A program made the position numbers and the translations under genes. The notes under the pieces are model-generated. The model was not told the DNA's origin and ran no database searches. It worked only from the letters and a program-made list of their open reading frames with translations. This document shows, piece after piece, positions 16,675 through 25,007 of a stretch of 36,590 bases of DNA. The DNA is from Eubacterium sp. (lineage in GTDB: Bacteria > Bacillota > Clostridia > Lachnospirales > Lachnospiraceae): NCBI GenBank assembly GCA_017938215.1, contig JAGBBZ010000034.1:99207-135796 (forward strand), written 5' to 3'. The first letter of the stretch is position 1, and every line of letters begins with the position of its first letter.

Positions 16675-17913
16675 ATGAGTAGACGAGTAGTCGTAACCGG
16701 AATGGGTGCTATTACACCTGTTGGAAACACGGTTGATGAATTTTGGAGCAACGTAAAAAAAGGAGTAGTGGGTATCGGACCTATCACTCAGATTGACACC
16801 GAAGAGTACAAAGCAAAACTCGCTGGTGAAGTAAAGGATTTTGATCCGAAAGAGTACATGGAGCCAAAGTCCGCAAGACGTATGGAGCGTTTTGCACAGT
16901 TTGCAGTAGCTGCAGCTGTTCAGGCTTGGGATGACAGTGGACTTGAGATGGACAAAGAAGATCCATTTATGGTAGGAACCAGTGTTGGATGTGGTATCGG
17001 AAGTCTTCAGTGTATGGAGAGAGAGTATAAAAAGCTTTTGGACAAAGGTCCAGGACGTGTATCCCCACTTATGATTCCAATGTTGATTTCTAACATTGCA
17101 GCAGGAAATGTTGCGATTCGCCTTGGTTTAAAAGGTAAAAATATCAATGTTGTAACCGCATGTGCTACAGGTACACATTGTATCGGTGAAGCATTCCGTT
17201 CTGTTCAGTACGGTGAAGCGGATGTGATGATTGCTGGTGGAGCTGAGGCTGCAATCACTGAGCTTGGTGTAGCAGGATTTACTAGCATGACAGCACTTTC
17301 TTTGGCAACAGATCCGAAAAAAGCATCCATCCCATTCGATGTAAATCGTAGTGGTTTTGTTATGGGTGAGGGTGCTGGAATTCTTGTTTTGGAAGAGTTG
17401 GAGCATGCAAAAAAACGTGGTGCTAAAATTTATGGTGAAGTAATCGGATATGGCGCAACCAACGATGCTTACCACATCACTTCTCCTGCAGAAGATGGAA
17501 GCGGAGCGGCGAAGGCAATGGAATTTGCAATAAAAGATGCCGGTGTATCCGCAGAAGAGATTGACTATATCAATGCACACGGAACAAGTACACATATGAA
17601 CGATTTGTTTGAAACAAGAGCAATTAAGCTTGCGATGGGAGATGCTGCTTACAAATGTAAGGTAAGCTCCACAAAATCCATGGTAGGACACCTTCTTGGT
17701 GCTGCCGGCGGAGTTGAGTCCATCGCATGTTTGAAATCCATCAATGATAATTTTGTACATACCAATGCTGGTTTGACAGACAAGGATCCGGAATGTGATC
17801 TTGATTGTGTTATGGGCGATGGAATTGAGATGGATGTCAATGTGGCAATGTCCAATTCCCTTGGTTTTGGTGGTCACAATGCAACACTTGTTTTCAAAGG
17901 TTATGCAGAGTAA
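16675..17913 (+). CDS. fabF: 3-oxoacyl-ACP synthase II
   Basis: A 412-residue condensing enzyme that extends acyl-ACP with malonyl-ACP. The Cys-His-His triad is at Cys163 (TACATGTH), His302 (NAHGTSTH) and His339 (KSMVGHLLGA). RBS AGGAGG, start ATG 16675. It is followed by a terminator before fabZ. No fabH or fabK lies in this window, so chain start and the enoyl reduction must be encoded elsewhere. Confidence 0.97.
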   Translation: MSRRVVVTGMGAITPVGNTVDEFWSNVKKGVVGIGPITQIDTEEYKAKLAGEVKDFDPKEYMEPKSARRMERFAQFAVAAAVQAWDDSGLEMDKEDPFMVGTSVGCGIGSLQCMEREYKKLLDKGPGRVSPLMIPMLISNIAAGNVAIRLGLKGKNINVVTACATGTHCIGEAFRSVQYGEADVMIAGGAEAAITELGVAGFTSMTALSLATDPKKASIPFDVNRSGFVMGEGAGILVLEELEHAKKRGAKIYGEVIGYGATNDAYHITSPAEDGSGAAKAMEFAIKDAGVSAEEIDYINAHGTSTHMNDLFETRAIKLAMGDAAYKCKVSSTKSMVGHLLGAAGGVESIACLKSINDNFVHTNAGLTDKDPECDLDCVMGDGIEMDVNVAMSNSLGFGGHNATLVFKGYAE

Positions 17914-17949
17914 TCGTTAAAGAGAAAAAAAATCAAATATATTGGCAAG

Positions 17950-17968
17950 GGCACATTTTGTGCCTTTT
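17950..17968 (+). terminator. Probable intrinsic terminator after fabF
   Basis: GGCACA and TGTGCC close a short T loop and are followed by TTTT. It separates fabF from fabZ. Confidence 0.7.
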
Positions 17969-17994
17969 GCTATTTATTACTACAAAATATGGTA

Positions 17995-18023
17995 TTGAAA
18001 TTTGAAATGAACTATGTTATAAA
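17995..18023 (+). promoter_or_regulatory. Promoter of the fabZ-pfl unit
   Basis: TTGAAA (17995-18000), 17 bases, TATAAA (18018-18023), 19 bases before the fabZ start. It would drive fabZ and, 22 bases after it, the pyruvate formate-lyase genes. Confidence 0.65.
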
Positions 18024-18041
18024 TGATGAAGGAGGCAAATC

Positions 18042-18467
18042 ATGTTATTAGATGTAAATGGTATTAAAGAAATTATCCCACACCGTTATCCATTTTTGCT
18101 TGTAGATTGTATTGAAGAGATGGAGCCGGGAGTAAAAGCTGTCGGATACAAAAATGTTACGGTCAATGAACCATTTTTCCAGGGTCACTTCCCACAACAG
18201 CCAGTAATGCCAGGGGTACTCATTGTGGAGGCTTTGGCGCAAGTTGGTGCAGTTGCAGTTTTGAGTTTGGAGGAAAACAAAGGAAAACTTGCATTCTTTG
18301 GTGGAATTGAAAAGGCAAAATTTCGTAAACAGGTAGTACCTGGTGACAGATTACGTCTTGAGACAGAGATTATTAAGTGCAAGGGACCGATGGGTGTCGG
18401 TAAGGCAGTGGCTACAGTGGATGGAAAAGTAGCATGTGAAGCTGAGATAAAATTCATGATAGGATAA
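18042..18467 (+). CDS. fabZ: 3-hydroxyacyl-ACP dehydratase
   Basis: A 141-residue hot-dog fold dehydratase that makes the trans-2-enoyl-ACP in [14 protein letters not shown] at the N terminus, catalytic His49 ([11 protein letters not shown]) and Glu63 (VEALAQ) are present. AGGAGG lies before ATG 18042. The pyruvate formate-lyase gene begins 22 bases after the stop, so the two probably share a transcript, an unusual pairing. Confidence 0.96.
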   Translation: MLLDVNGIKEIIPHRYPFLLVDCIEEMEPGVKAVGYKNVTVNEPFFQGHFPQQPVMPGVLIVEALAQVGAVAVLSLEENKGKLAFFGGIEKAKFRKQVVPGDRLRLETEIIKCKGPMGVGKAVATVDGKVACEAEIKFMIG

Positions 18468-18489
18468 GCAGATTAAGAAAGGAGCTATT

Positions 18490-20550
18490 ATGAAAGCTTG
18501 GGAATCATTTAACAAAGGCGTTTGGCAGAAAGAGATTAACGTAAGAGATTTTATTCAGAAGAACTATACCCCATATGAAGGGGATGATTCGTTCTTGGTA
18601 GGGCCTACAGAAAATACAACAAAGCTGTGGGAGCAGTTTATGGACTTGGCGCAGAAAGAGCGTGAGGCTGGTGGTGTTCTTGATATGGACACGAAGGTTG
18701 TAGGAACCATAACTTCCCATGGAGCAGGATATTTTGATAAAGACAAAGAGACCATCGTTGGTATGCAGACAGACAAACCATTTAAGCGTGCGTTCCAGCC
18801 ATATGGAGGTATTCGTACCGCACAGCAGGCATGCGAGGACAATGGTTACAAAGTAGATGAAGAAGTAGCAAAGTTCTTCAATGTACACAGAAAAACTCAC
18901 AATGCTGGTGTATTTGATGCGTACACCCCGGAGATGAGACGTTGCCGTTCCAGCCATATCATTACTGGACTTCCAGATGCATATGGACGTGGACGTATCA
19001 TTGGTGACTATCGTCGTGTGGCTCTTTATGGTGTGGATCGTTTGATTGAAGATAAAGAGGAGCAGAAGAATACAACGAGAACAATCATGTACTCTGACGT
19101 TATTCGTAGTAGAGAAGAATATTCCGAGCAGATTAAAGCTTTGAAAGAGTTGAAAAAACTTGGTGAAATCTATGGATGTGACATTTCTCGTCCGGCAGAG
19201 AACGTGCAGGAAGCAATTCAGTGGACATACTTCGGTTATTTGGCTGCAGTAAAACAGCAGAATGGTGCAGCGATGTCCTTGGGAAGAACGTCTACCTTTA
19301 TCGATATTTATGCAGAGCGCGATTTGAAAAATGGTACATTTACTGAGGAGCAGATTCAGGAGTTTGTGGATCACTTCATCATGAAACTTCGTCTGGTACG
19401 TTTTGCAAGAACACCAGATTACAATGATATCTTTTCCGGAGACCCTACGTGGGTAACAGAGTCCATCGGAGGTATGGGTATCGACGGAAGAACGCTTGTA
19501 ACAAAGACATCCTTCCGTTATTTGCACACACTTGAGAACTTGGGAACAGCACCAGAGCCAAACCTTACAGTACTTTGGTCCACTAGACTTCCTGAGAACT
19601 TCAAACGTTTCTGTGCGAAGACATCCATCGCATCTTCTTCGGTTCAGTACGAGAATGATGATTTGATGCGTGTAACACATGGTGATGACTACGCGATCGC
19701 TTGTTGTGTATCTTCCATGCGCGTTGGTAAGGAAATGCAGTTCTTCGGAGCGAGAGCAAACCTTGCAAAATGTCTTCTTTATGCAATCAATGGTGGTGTG
19801 GATGAGAAAACATTTGTACAGGTAGGACCAAAATATCGTCCGATTACTTCTGAGTACTTGGATTACGATGAAGTTATGGATCGTTTCCAGCAGATGATGA
19901 AATGGTTGGCTGGCGTGTATGTAAATGCTTTGAATATCATTCACTATATGCATGATAAATATTGTTATGAAAGTCTTCAAATGGCACTTCATGATCGTGA
20001 AGTAACACGTTGGTTTGCTACAGGTATTGCAGGACTTTCTGTAGTGGCAGACTCCCTTTCTGCTATTAAATATGCAAAAGTTAAGACAATCCGTAACGAA
20101 GATGGTATCGTTGTGGATTACGAAGTAGAGGGTGATTTCCCTAAATATGGAAACGATGATGACCGAGTGGATGAATTGGCATACAATCTTGTAAAAGACT
20201 TTATGCATTATGTACGTGGAAATCACACATACCGTGGAAGTATTGCGACAACATCTATTTTGACGATCACATCCAACGTAGTTTATGGACGTGCAACAGG
20301 TTCTACTCCAGATGGTAGAAAGGCAGGAGAGCCATTTGCACCAGGTGCAAACCCAATGCACAATCGTGATAAATCCGGAGCGGTAGCAAGCCTTAGCTCC
20401 GTAGCGAAACTTCCATTCAAATATTCACAGGATGGTATTTCTAATACCTTCTCCATCATTCCGGATGCGCTTGGTAAGGGCGATCTTTCCGCAGGTGTTA
20501 TGATGGGGGATCTTGCGGTGGAGCTTGACCCAGGTTGCGCAGAGTGCTAA
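18490..20550 (+). CDS. pflB: Pyruvate formate-lyase catalytic subunit lacking the glycyl-radical domain
   Basis: A 686-residue protein that matches pyruvate formate-lyase (usually about 750-760) from the N terminus to the [12 protein letters not shown] segment. The active-site pair Cys405-Cys406 is in [21 protein letters not shown]. It then stops after a 23-residue tail, [13 protein letters not shown] at its end, and lacks the RVSGYAVNF glycyl-radical motif and the last 70 or so residues. That domain is encoded 70 bases downstream in a different frame with its own ribosome site (20621-20866). The enzyme converts pyruvate and CoA to acetyl-CoA and formate in anaerobic metabolism. Because both pieces have intact ends and signals, I read this as a true split enzyme, not a frameshift. 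Confidence 0.95.
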   Translation: MKAWESFNKGVWQKEINVRDFIQKNYTPYEGDDSFLVGPTENTTKLWEQFMDLAQKEREAGGVLDMDTKVVGTITSHGAGYFDKDKETIVGMQTDKPFKRAFQPYGGIRTAQQACEDNGYKVDEEVAKFFNVHRKTHNAGVFDAYTPEMRRCRSSHIITGLPDAYGRGRIIGDYRRVALYGVDRLIEDKEEQKNTTRTIMYSDVIRSREEYSEQIKALKELKKLGEIYGCDISRPAENVQEAIQWTYFGYLAAVKQQNGAAMSLGRTSTFIDIYAERDLKNGTFTEEQIQEFVDHFIMKLRLVRFARTPDYNDIFSGDPTWVTESIGGMGIDGRTLVTKTSFRYLHTLENLGTAPEPNLTVLWSTRLPENFKRFCAKTSIASSSVQYENDDLMRVTHGDDYAIACCVSSMRVGKEMQFFGARANLAKCLLYAINGGVDEKTFVQVGPKYRPITSEYLDYDEVMDRFQQMMKWLAGVYVNALNIIHYMHDKYCYESLQMALHDREVTRWFATGIAGLSVVADSLSAIKYAKVKTIRNEDGIVVDYEVEGDFPKYGNDDDRVDELAYNLVKDFMHYVRGNHTYRGSIATTSILTITSNVVYGRATGSTPDGRKAGEPFAPGANPMHNRDKSGAVASLSSVAKLPFKYSQDGISNTFSIIPDALGKGDLSAGVMMGDLAVELDPGCAEC

Positions 20551-20559
20551 ATAATAGAA

Positions 20560-20599
20560 AGGCGAACAAGTTCGCCTCGCAAGTTTACTTCGTAAACTT
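20560..20599. repeat. Two tandem tight hairpins between the pyruvate formate-lyase pieces
   Basis: An 8-bp palindrome AGGCGAAC-AA-GTTCGCCT (20560-20577) is followed after three bases by AAGTTTAC-TTC-GTAAACTT (20581-20599). No T run follows, so they are not ordinary terminators. They lie directly before the AAGGAGG of the radical subunit and could set its relative level or protect the mRNA. Confidence 0.8.
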
Positions 20600-20620
20600 A
20601 ACCAAAAAGGAGGAATAGAT

Positions 20621-20866
20621 ATGGCTACAATTACAGATGCTCAAATCGATAATATGGTTGCATTGTTAGATGGATATGCTGAAAAGGGTGGACATCACTT
20701 GAATGTGAATGTGTTTACAAAGGAGACTTTGTTGGACGCACAGGCACATCCAGAGAAGTATCCACAGCTTACCATCCGTGTGTCTGGATATGCAGTTAAC
20801 TTCAATAAGCTGACAAAAGAGCAGCAGGATGAGGTTATTTCCAGAACATTCCATGAAGGGATGTAA
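20621..20866 (+). CDS. Separate glycyl-radical subunit of pyruvate formate-lyase
   Basis: An 81-residue protein equal to the C-terminal glycyl-radical domain of pyruvate formate-lyase. It holds [34 protein letters not shown] with the radical Gly56, and the TFHEGM end. AAGGAGG lies seven bases before ATG 20621. It resembles E. coli YfiD/GrcA, a spare part that replaces the damaged end of an intact enzyme, but here no intact full-length copy is seen and the partner protein lacks this domain altogether. Activation would be by the pflA product encoded at 21595, which makes the radical on Gly56. It must dock with the 686-residue subunit so that Gly56 meets Cys405-Cys406. Confidence 0.95.
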   Translation: MATITDAQIDNMVALLDGYAEKGGHHLNVNVFTKETLLDAQAHPEKYPQLTIRVSGYAVNFNKLTKEQQDEVISRTFHEGM

Positions 20867-20883
20867 TTGAAAAAGATGCAATG

Positions 20884-21021
20884 AAAACAATCCCAATATA
20901 ACTCATCGAAAGACACGCTTTCGCTCGTCATCGCACACAGTGGTGTCAGATTGCACAAGACGCAATCAAGACACCAGCGGCGATGAAAGGTCTTTCTTGT
21001 GAGTTATATAGGGATTGTTTT
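20884..21021. repeat. Long multi-stem palindrome after the pfl genes
   Basis: A 22-bp outer stem with one A-A mismatch (20884-20905 with 21000-21021) encloses nested stems: GAAAGAC (20908) with GTCTTTC (20990), TCATCGC (20928) with GCGATGA (20980), GGTGTC (20942) with GACACC (20970), and GATTGC (20949) with GCAATC (20962). The segment CCAGCGGCGATGA (20974-20986) resembles the core of the repeats at 14112 and 25131. No gene lies in it; it separates pfl from the Nudix-pflA promoter. Confidence 0.8.
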
Positions 21022-21063
21022 GTTGTATTATTTTTCTGAAAATGTGAAAGGCTATTCGTCTGC

Positions 21064-21092
21064 TTGCAGGGGGAGGAGTTTTGAAGTATACT
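21064..21092 (+). promoter_or_regulatory. Promoter of the Nudix-pflA unit
   Basis: TTGCAG (21064-21069), 17 bases, TATACT (21087-21092), 32 bases before the start. Confidence 0.6.
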
Positions 21093-21123
21093 TGAGGAAA
21101 ACATTTACGTAGGAGGGATGGAC

Positions 21124-21576
21124 ATGGAAAATGGCAACACAAATTGGAGTCAGTCAGTGACTGCTGTGGTAATTCGAGATGGAAAGGTGCTACTAGGGAG
21201 ACATACCTATGGTGCAGGTGCGGGAAAATTGATTATCCCAGGTGGATATTTGGAATATGGCGAGTCACCGCAAGATGCAGTGATTCGAGAATATCTGGAA
21301 GAAACAAATGTTGTGGTGGAGCCGAAAGAAGTAATTGGTATTCGGTTTAGTGATAAGAATTGGTACGTGGCATTTCGAGCAGAATATGTTTCGGGAGAAG
21401 CGAAATCGGATCAGGATGAAAATAGTGAAGTAGTCTGGATGGAGGTAGAGGAAGCGCTTGTTCGGGAAGATGTGCCGGATTTAACAAAGAAATTGATTCA
21501 GTGTGCTATGGAACCAGAGAAAGCTTTTGTGGAGCTTCCGTATGAGGGAAATGGGACATTGTACGGTGGGAAGTGA
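21124..21576 (+). CDS. Nudix hydrolase
   Basis: A 150-residue protein. The start is placed at ATG 21124 because AGGAGG (21111-21116) is too close to the ATG at 21118. The Nudix box GYLEYGESPQDAVIREYLEE fits GX5EX7REUXEEXGU except for a Thr-Asn in the last turn. Proteins of this group cut nucleoside diphosphate derivatives such as ADP-ribose or oxidised nucleotides; the substrate cannot be read from the sequence. It lies 18 bases before pflA, with which it is likely co-transcribed. Confidence 0.85.
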   Translation: MENGNTNWSQSVTAVVIRDGKVLLGRHTYGAGAGKLIIPGGYLEYGESPQDAVIREYLEETNVVVEPKEVIGIRFSDKNWYVAFRAEYVSGEAKSDQDENSEVVWMEVEEALVREDVPDLTKKLIQCAMEPEKAFVELPYEGNGTLYGGK

Positions 21577-21594
21577 AGAAAAGAGGAATCGAAC

Positions 21595-22323
21595 ATGACA
21601 GGAAAAATTCATTCAATCGAAAGTTTTGGTACAGTAGATGGACCGGGAGTTCGTCTGGTGGTATTCTTTCAAGGATGTCCTATGCGGTGTAAGTTTTGCC
21701 ATAACCCGGATACATGGGAACCGGATGGTGGGACGGAGATGAGTGTGGAGGACATTTACCAGAAATACGAGAGAAATAAAGGCTTTTACAAAAATGGTGG
21801 CGTCACGGTGACGGGTGGGGAGCCGCTGATGCAGCTGGAGTTTTTAACAGAATTATTTGCCTTTTTCAAGGAAAAGGGTGTGAATACTTGTCTGGATACG
21901 TCCGGTATTTGCTATACGGAGAAGCGAAAAGAAGAGTATCAGAAGCTTTTGGCGGTGACAGATCTTGTGATGCTGGATATCAAATCACCGTTTCCGGAAG
22001 TGCATGAGGAACTGGTGGGGCAGGAGTTGGCGCCAGTGCTGGCATTTGGGAAGTTGGTGTCGGAGGTGGGCGTAAAGCTTCGTATCCGACATGTGGTGGT
22101 ACCGGGAATTACTGAGGATGAGGAAAGTTTGAAGGAGGTCGGGAAGATTATCCGGGGATTTTCTACATTGCGGGAGCTGGAGGTATTGCCATATCATAAG
22201 ATGGGAGAGAAGAAGTATCAGGAACTGGGAATCCCGTATCCGTTAGCGGAGACGCCGGCATTGGAAAAAACTGTGGCAGAGGAAGCGAGAAAGATAATTT
22301 TAGAAAGTATGCGAGGGAAATAG
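21595..22323 (+). CDS. pflA: Pyruvate formate-lyase activating enzyme
   Basis: A 242-residue radical SAM enzyme. The iron-sulfur site is Cys28, Cys32 and Cys35 in CPMRCKFCHNPD (CX3CX2C) and the SAM-binding GGEPLMQ is present. It uses SAM and a reduced 4Fe-4S cluster to make the glycyl radical of pyruvate formate-lyase, here on the separate small subunit (Gly56). Its place 730 bases after that gene fits this job. Start ATG 21595 after a weak AGAGGA. Confidence 0.96.
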   Translation: MTGKIHSIESFGTVDGPGVRLVVFFQGCPMRCKFCHNPDTWEPDGGTEMSVEDIYQKYERNKGFYKNGGVTVTGGEPLMQLEFLTELFAFFKEKGVNTCLDTSGICYTEKRKEEYQKLLAVTDLVMLDIKSPFPEVHEELVGQELAPVLAFGKLVSEVGVKLRIRHVVVPGITEDEESLKEVGKIIRGFSTLRELEVLPYHKMGEKKYQELGIPYPLAETPALEKTVAEEARKIILESMRGK

Positions 22324-22354
22324 AACATTTTTCCGTTTTTCCCTAAAAATCTTA

Positions 22355-22383
22355 TTGAAATAATTTGCAAAGAATAGTAAAAT
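22355..22383 (+). promoter_or_regulatory. glyS promoter
   Basis: TTGAAA (22355-22360), 17 bases, TAAAAT (22378-22383). The leader is only about 35 bases, too short for a T-box. Confidence 0.7.
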
Positions 22384-22423
22384 GATTAACGTATACGAAT
22401 ATTTTTTGGAAAGGACGACGATT

Positions 22424-23812
22424 ATGGAAAAGACAATGGAGAAAATTGTGGCACTTGCAAAAGGACGTGGTTTCATTTATCCGGGTTCCGAGATTTATGG
22501 TGGACTTGCGAATACATGGGATTACGGAAATCTTGGCGTAGAGCTGAAGAACAATGTTAAAAAAGCTTGGTGGCAGAAATTTATCCAGGAGAATAAATAT
22601 AATGTAGGTGTGGACTGTGCGATTTTGATGAATCCTCAGACATGGGTTGCATCCGGACATTTGGGCGGATTTTCGGATCCTTTGATGGATTGTAAAGAAT
22701 GTCATGAGAGATTTCGTGCAGACCAGTTGATTGAGAATTTTGCTGAGGAAAAAGGAATTGAGTTAGATGGTTCCGTCGATGGTTGGGACAATGAGAAGAT
22801 GCAGCAGTTTATCGCTGACAATGCGGTTCCATGTCCAACTTGTGGAAAGCATAACTTTACCGATATTCGTCAGTTTAACTTGATGTTTAAGACATTTCAG
22901 GGGGTTACTGAAGATGCAAAGAATACGGTATATCTTCGTCCGGAGACAGCACAGGGTATCTTTGTAAACTTCAAAAATGTACAGAGAACATCTCGTAAGA
23001 AAGTACCATTTGGTATTGGTCAGGTTGGTAAATCCTTCCGTAACGAGATTACACCTGGTAACTTTACGTTCCGCACTCGTGAGTTTGAGCAGATGGAGCT
23101 TGAGTTCTTCTGTGTACCGGATACAGACCTTGAGTGGTTCCAGTATTGGAAAGATTTCTGTATTAAATGGTTGCAGGATCTTGGTATCAAAGAGGATGAG
23201 ATGCGTGTTCGTGACCACGATCAGGAAGAGCTTTCTTTCTATAGTAAGGCGACAAGCGACATCGAGTTCTTGTTCCCATTTGGATGGGGCGAGCTTTGGG
23301 GAATCGCTGACCGTACGGACTATGACTTGACACAGCATCAGAATACGTCTGGTGAAGATATGAGCTACTTTGATGATGAGCGCAAGGAAAAATACATACC
23401 TTATGTAATCGAGCCATCTCTTGGTGCAGACCGTGTGACATTGGCGTTCCTTTGTGCAGCATATGATGAGGAAGAGTTGGAAGGTGGCGATGTGCGTACT
23501 GTAATGCACTTCCACCCGGCATTGGCACCAGTAAAAATTGGTGTGCTTCCACTTTCTAAGAAGCTCAATGACGGTGCAGAGAAAGTATTTGAGGAATTGA
23601 GCAAATACTACAACTGCGAGTACGATGACCGCGGAAATATCGGTAAGCGTTACCGTCGTCAGGACGAGATCGGTACACCATTCTGTATCACTTATGACTT
23701 TGAGTCTGAGGAAGATGGTATGGTAACGGTACGTGATCGTGACACCATGGAGCAGGAGCGAATTAAGATTGCAGATTTGAAGGCGTACTTCGAAGATAAG
23801 TTTGCGTTTTAA
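22424..23812 (+). CDS. glyS: Glycyl-tRNA synthetase, single-chain type
   Basis: Start at ATG 22424 (GGAAAGGA upstream); an ATG at 22382 sits in the -10 box of the promoter. The 462-residue class II enzyme has motif 2 ([25 protein letters not shown] region), [14 protein letters not shown] as motif 3, and a C-terminal anticodon-binding domain starting near [11 protein letters not shown]. It is the alpha2 type found in many Clostridia, archaea and eukaryotes rather than the alpha2beta2 GlyQ/GlyS type. It charges tRNA-Gly. It is likely transcribed alone. Confidence 0.97.
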   Translation: MEKTMEKIVALAKGRGFIYPGSEIYGGLANTWDYGNLGVELKNNVKKAWWQKFIQENKYNVGVDCAILMNPQTWVASGHLGGFSDPLMDCKECHERFRADQLIENFAEEKGIELDGSVDGWDNEKMQQFIADNAVPCPTCGKHNFTDIRQFNLMFKTFQGVTEDAKNTVYLRPETAQGIFVNFKNVQRTSRKKVPFGIGQVGKSFRNEITPGNFTFRTREFEQMELEFFCVPDTDLEWFQYWKDFCIKWLQDLGIKEDEMRVRDHDQEELSFYSKATSDIEFLFPFGWGELWGIADRTDYDLTQHQNTSGEDMSYFDDERKEKYIPYVIEPSLGADRVTLAFLCAAYDEEELEGGDVRTVMHFHPALAPVKIGVLPLSKKLNDGAEKVFEELSKYYNCEYDDRGNIGKRYRRQDEIGTPFCITYDFESEEDGMVTVRDRDTMEQERIKIADLKAYFEDKFAF

Positions 23813-23814
23813 GA

Positions 23815-23928
23815 GTAACGATTCAGCATTCTGTGATTCAACAGATGATTCGCGCATTTAAGCTTTGTAAAAGCGATAAGCACTCGTGGAGAGTGCGAAA
23901 ATGCGAATGCGGGGGGCTGAATCGTTGC
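23815..23928. repeat. Branched palindrome after glyS
   Basis: An 11-bp stem (23817-23827 with 23916-23926), extendable by two pairs, closes a junction with arms CTGT/ACAG (23831-23844), CGCATTT/AAATGCG (23853 and 23899) and GCACTC/GAGTGC (23880-23896). It begins three bases after the stop codon. No gene in it. Confidence 0.65.
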
Positions 23929-23957
23929 TCCTAGCATTTTAAATATTGACAATTGAC

Positions 23958-23986
23958 AGGTGCCGGGATGAGTTCCGGCACCTTTT
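23958..23986 (+). terminator. Intrinsic terminator after glyS
   Basis: AGGTGCCGG with CCGGCACCT around an 8-base loop, followed by TTT. Confidence 0.85.
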
Positions 23987-24008
23987 ACGAAGATTTGGAT
24001 AGGAGACA

Positions 24009-24135
24009 GTGCGAAAAATCAAGTTGATCCGTTAATTTTTCGCACGTATATTTGTGTCGAGAACGCCACAAATATCTTTTATCGCAGTCGGAAATTTGAG
24101 ATTTCCGACGCGTTCCTCAAACGCAGGCGTTCTCG
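24009..24135 (+). promoter_or_regulatory. Structured 5' leader of the zinc-ribbon Nudix gene
   Basis: Hairpin 24009-24045 (11 bp) is followed by stem 24048-24056 with 24067-24075. The apical loop of that stem (24057-24066) is fully complementary to 24126-24135, just before the GGAGG at 24141. The alternatives are an H-type pseudoknot or a switch to a longer stem that encloses TCGGAAAT/ATTTCCGA (24088-24108). No promoter is clear. A regulatory RNA is inference. Confidence 0.5.
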
Positions 24136-24150
24136 GAATAGGAGGAAACT

Positions 24151-24645
24151 ATGAGATTTACGTATTGTCCGCATTGCGGAGCGAAATTAGGGCAACGAGA
24201 AATTGGAGATGAGGGCTTGATGCCATTTTGCGAGATCTGTGATATTCCACTTTTCGATGTGACGGAGCCTTGTATTATTGCGTTAGCGGTAAATGAGCAG
24301 GGAGAGGCGGCGCTTCTTCGCCAGAATTATGTCACGACGGAAACCTATGTGTGTGTGGCTGGACACATTAAGACAGGCGAAACCGCAGAGAAAACAGCGT
24401 GTCGCGAAATTGAGGAAGAGCTTGGAATCCTGCCAGAGAAGGTGGAGTTTATTCGAAGTTATTATTACGAGAAAAAAGATATGCTGATGCTTGGTTTTTT
24501 GGCACATGTTAAGAAAAAAGATTTTTCTTTGTCCGCAGAAGTAGACAGTGCAAAATGGTTTCCGCTGGAAGAGGCGGACCAGTACGTAAGAGAGGAAAGT
24601 ATCGCTTGGAAACTGGTAAAGGAATGTCAGGAAAAGTTGTTGTAG
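24151..24645 (+). CDS. Zinc-ribbon Nudix hydrolase (NudC-like)
   Basis: A 164-residue protein with an N-terminal zinc ribbon (Cys6, Cys9, Cys27, Cys30 in YCPHCG...FCEIC) and a Nudix box GHIKTGETAEKTACREIEEE followed by LGI. This layout is that of NADH pyrophosphatase NudC, but the family's SQPWPFPxS motif is replaced by SYYYEKKDMLML, so NADH cleavage is not assured; decapping of NAD-RNA or cutting another nucleotide is possible. The start is fixed by GGAGG 6 bases upstream. Confidence 0.85.
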   Translation: MRFTYCPHCGAKLGQREIGDEGLMPFCEICDIPLFDVTEPCIIALAVNEQGEAALLRQNYVTTETYVCVAGHIKTGETAEKTACREIEEELGILPEKVEFIRSYYYEKKDMLMLGFLAHVKKKDFSLSAEVDSAKWFPLEEADQYVREESIAWKLVKECQEKLL

Positions 24646-24850
24646 GAATGAGGGAGAGAAGTAAAACGATTTGAAATAAAATATCAGTTTTTTAAATTGA
24701 GAATATTGTTTTTTTAAAATCGAATCACTTACGTGTGGTTAGTAAGAGAACGGTGCAAGAATAAGAGAAAATAGGATCGAGATTTTGTATATATTCTCCG
24801 GGGGTGCGAATCCATTCACCAAAGAATAGAAAAAAATTTTGAAAAAATAC

Positions 24851-24879
24851 TTGCAATATGTTTTCATGTGTGTTAGGAT
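24851..24879 (+). promoter_or_regulatory. Promoter of the hairpin-enclosed small ORF
   Basis: TTGCAA (24851-24856), 17 bases, TAGGAT (24874-24879), about 25-40 bases before the small ORF ribosome site. The AT-rich stretch 24646-24850 shows no gene. Confidence 0.55.
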
Positions 24880-24904
24880 TATACCCATGAAATAAACTAT
24901 AACG

Positions 24905-25007
24905 AAAGGAGGTGGACAATATGATTACAACAATTATTATTAAGCAGCGTCGAGATTACGTCGCGCACCAGAGCACAATCAGAAATCGTGTTGTCCAGCC
25001 TCCTTTT
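24905..25007. repeat. Ribosome-site-masking inverted repeat around a small ORF
   Basis: AAAGGAGGTGGACAA (24905-24919) can pair over 15 bases with 24991-25006, with a single G bulge at 24998. The arms flank and overlap a 32-codon ORF, and its AGGAGG is inside the 5' arm. The 3' arm ends in a T run (25003-25007). Confidence 0.85.

Noticed and set aside
18505-20361. 618-residue open frame on the minus strand opposite pflB
   Set aside because: It is a shadow of the strongly biased codons of pflB. Its product is rich in Cys, His and Ile with no recognisable domain.
20551-20620. Frameshift or premature stop in pflB
   Set aside because: The second piece has its own AAGGAGG, start codon and N-terminal extension in a different frame, and the first has a distinct tail, so a single sequencing error would not join them.
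22324-22423. T-box leader before glyS
   Set aside because: The gap is about 100 bases and shows no specifier loop, T-box sequence or terminator-antiterminator pair.
22763-23857. 364-residue open frame on the minus strand opposite glyS
   Set aside because: Shadow of glyS; no motif and no ribosome site.
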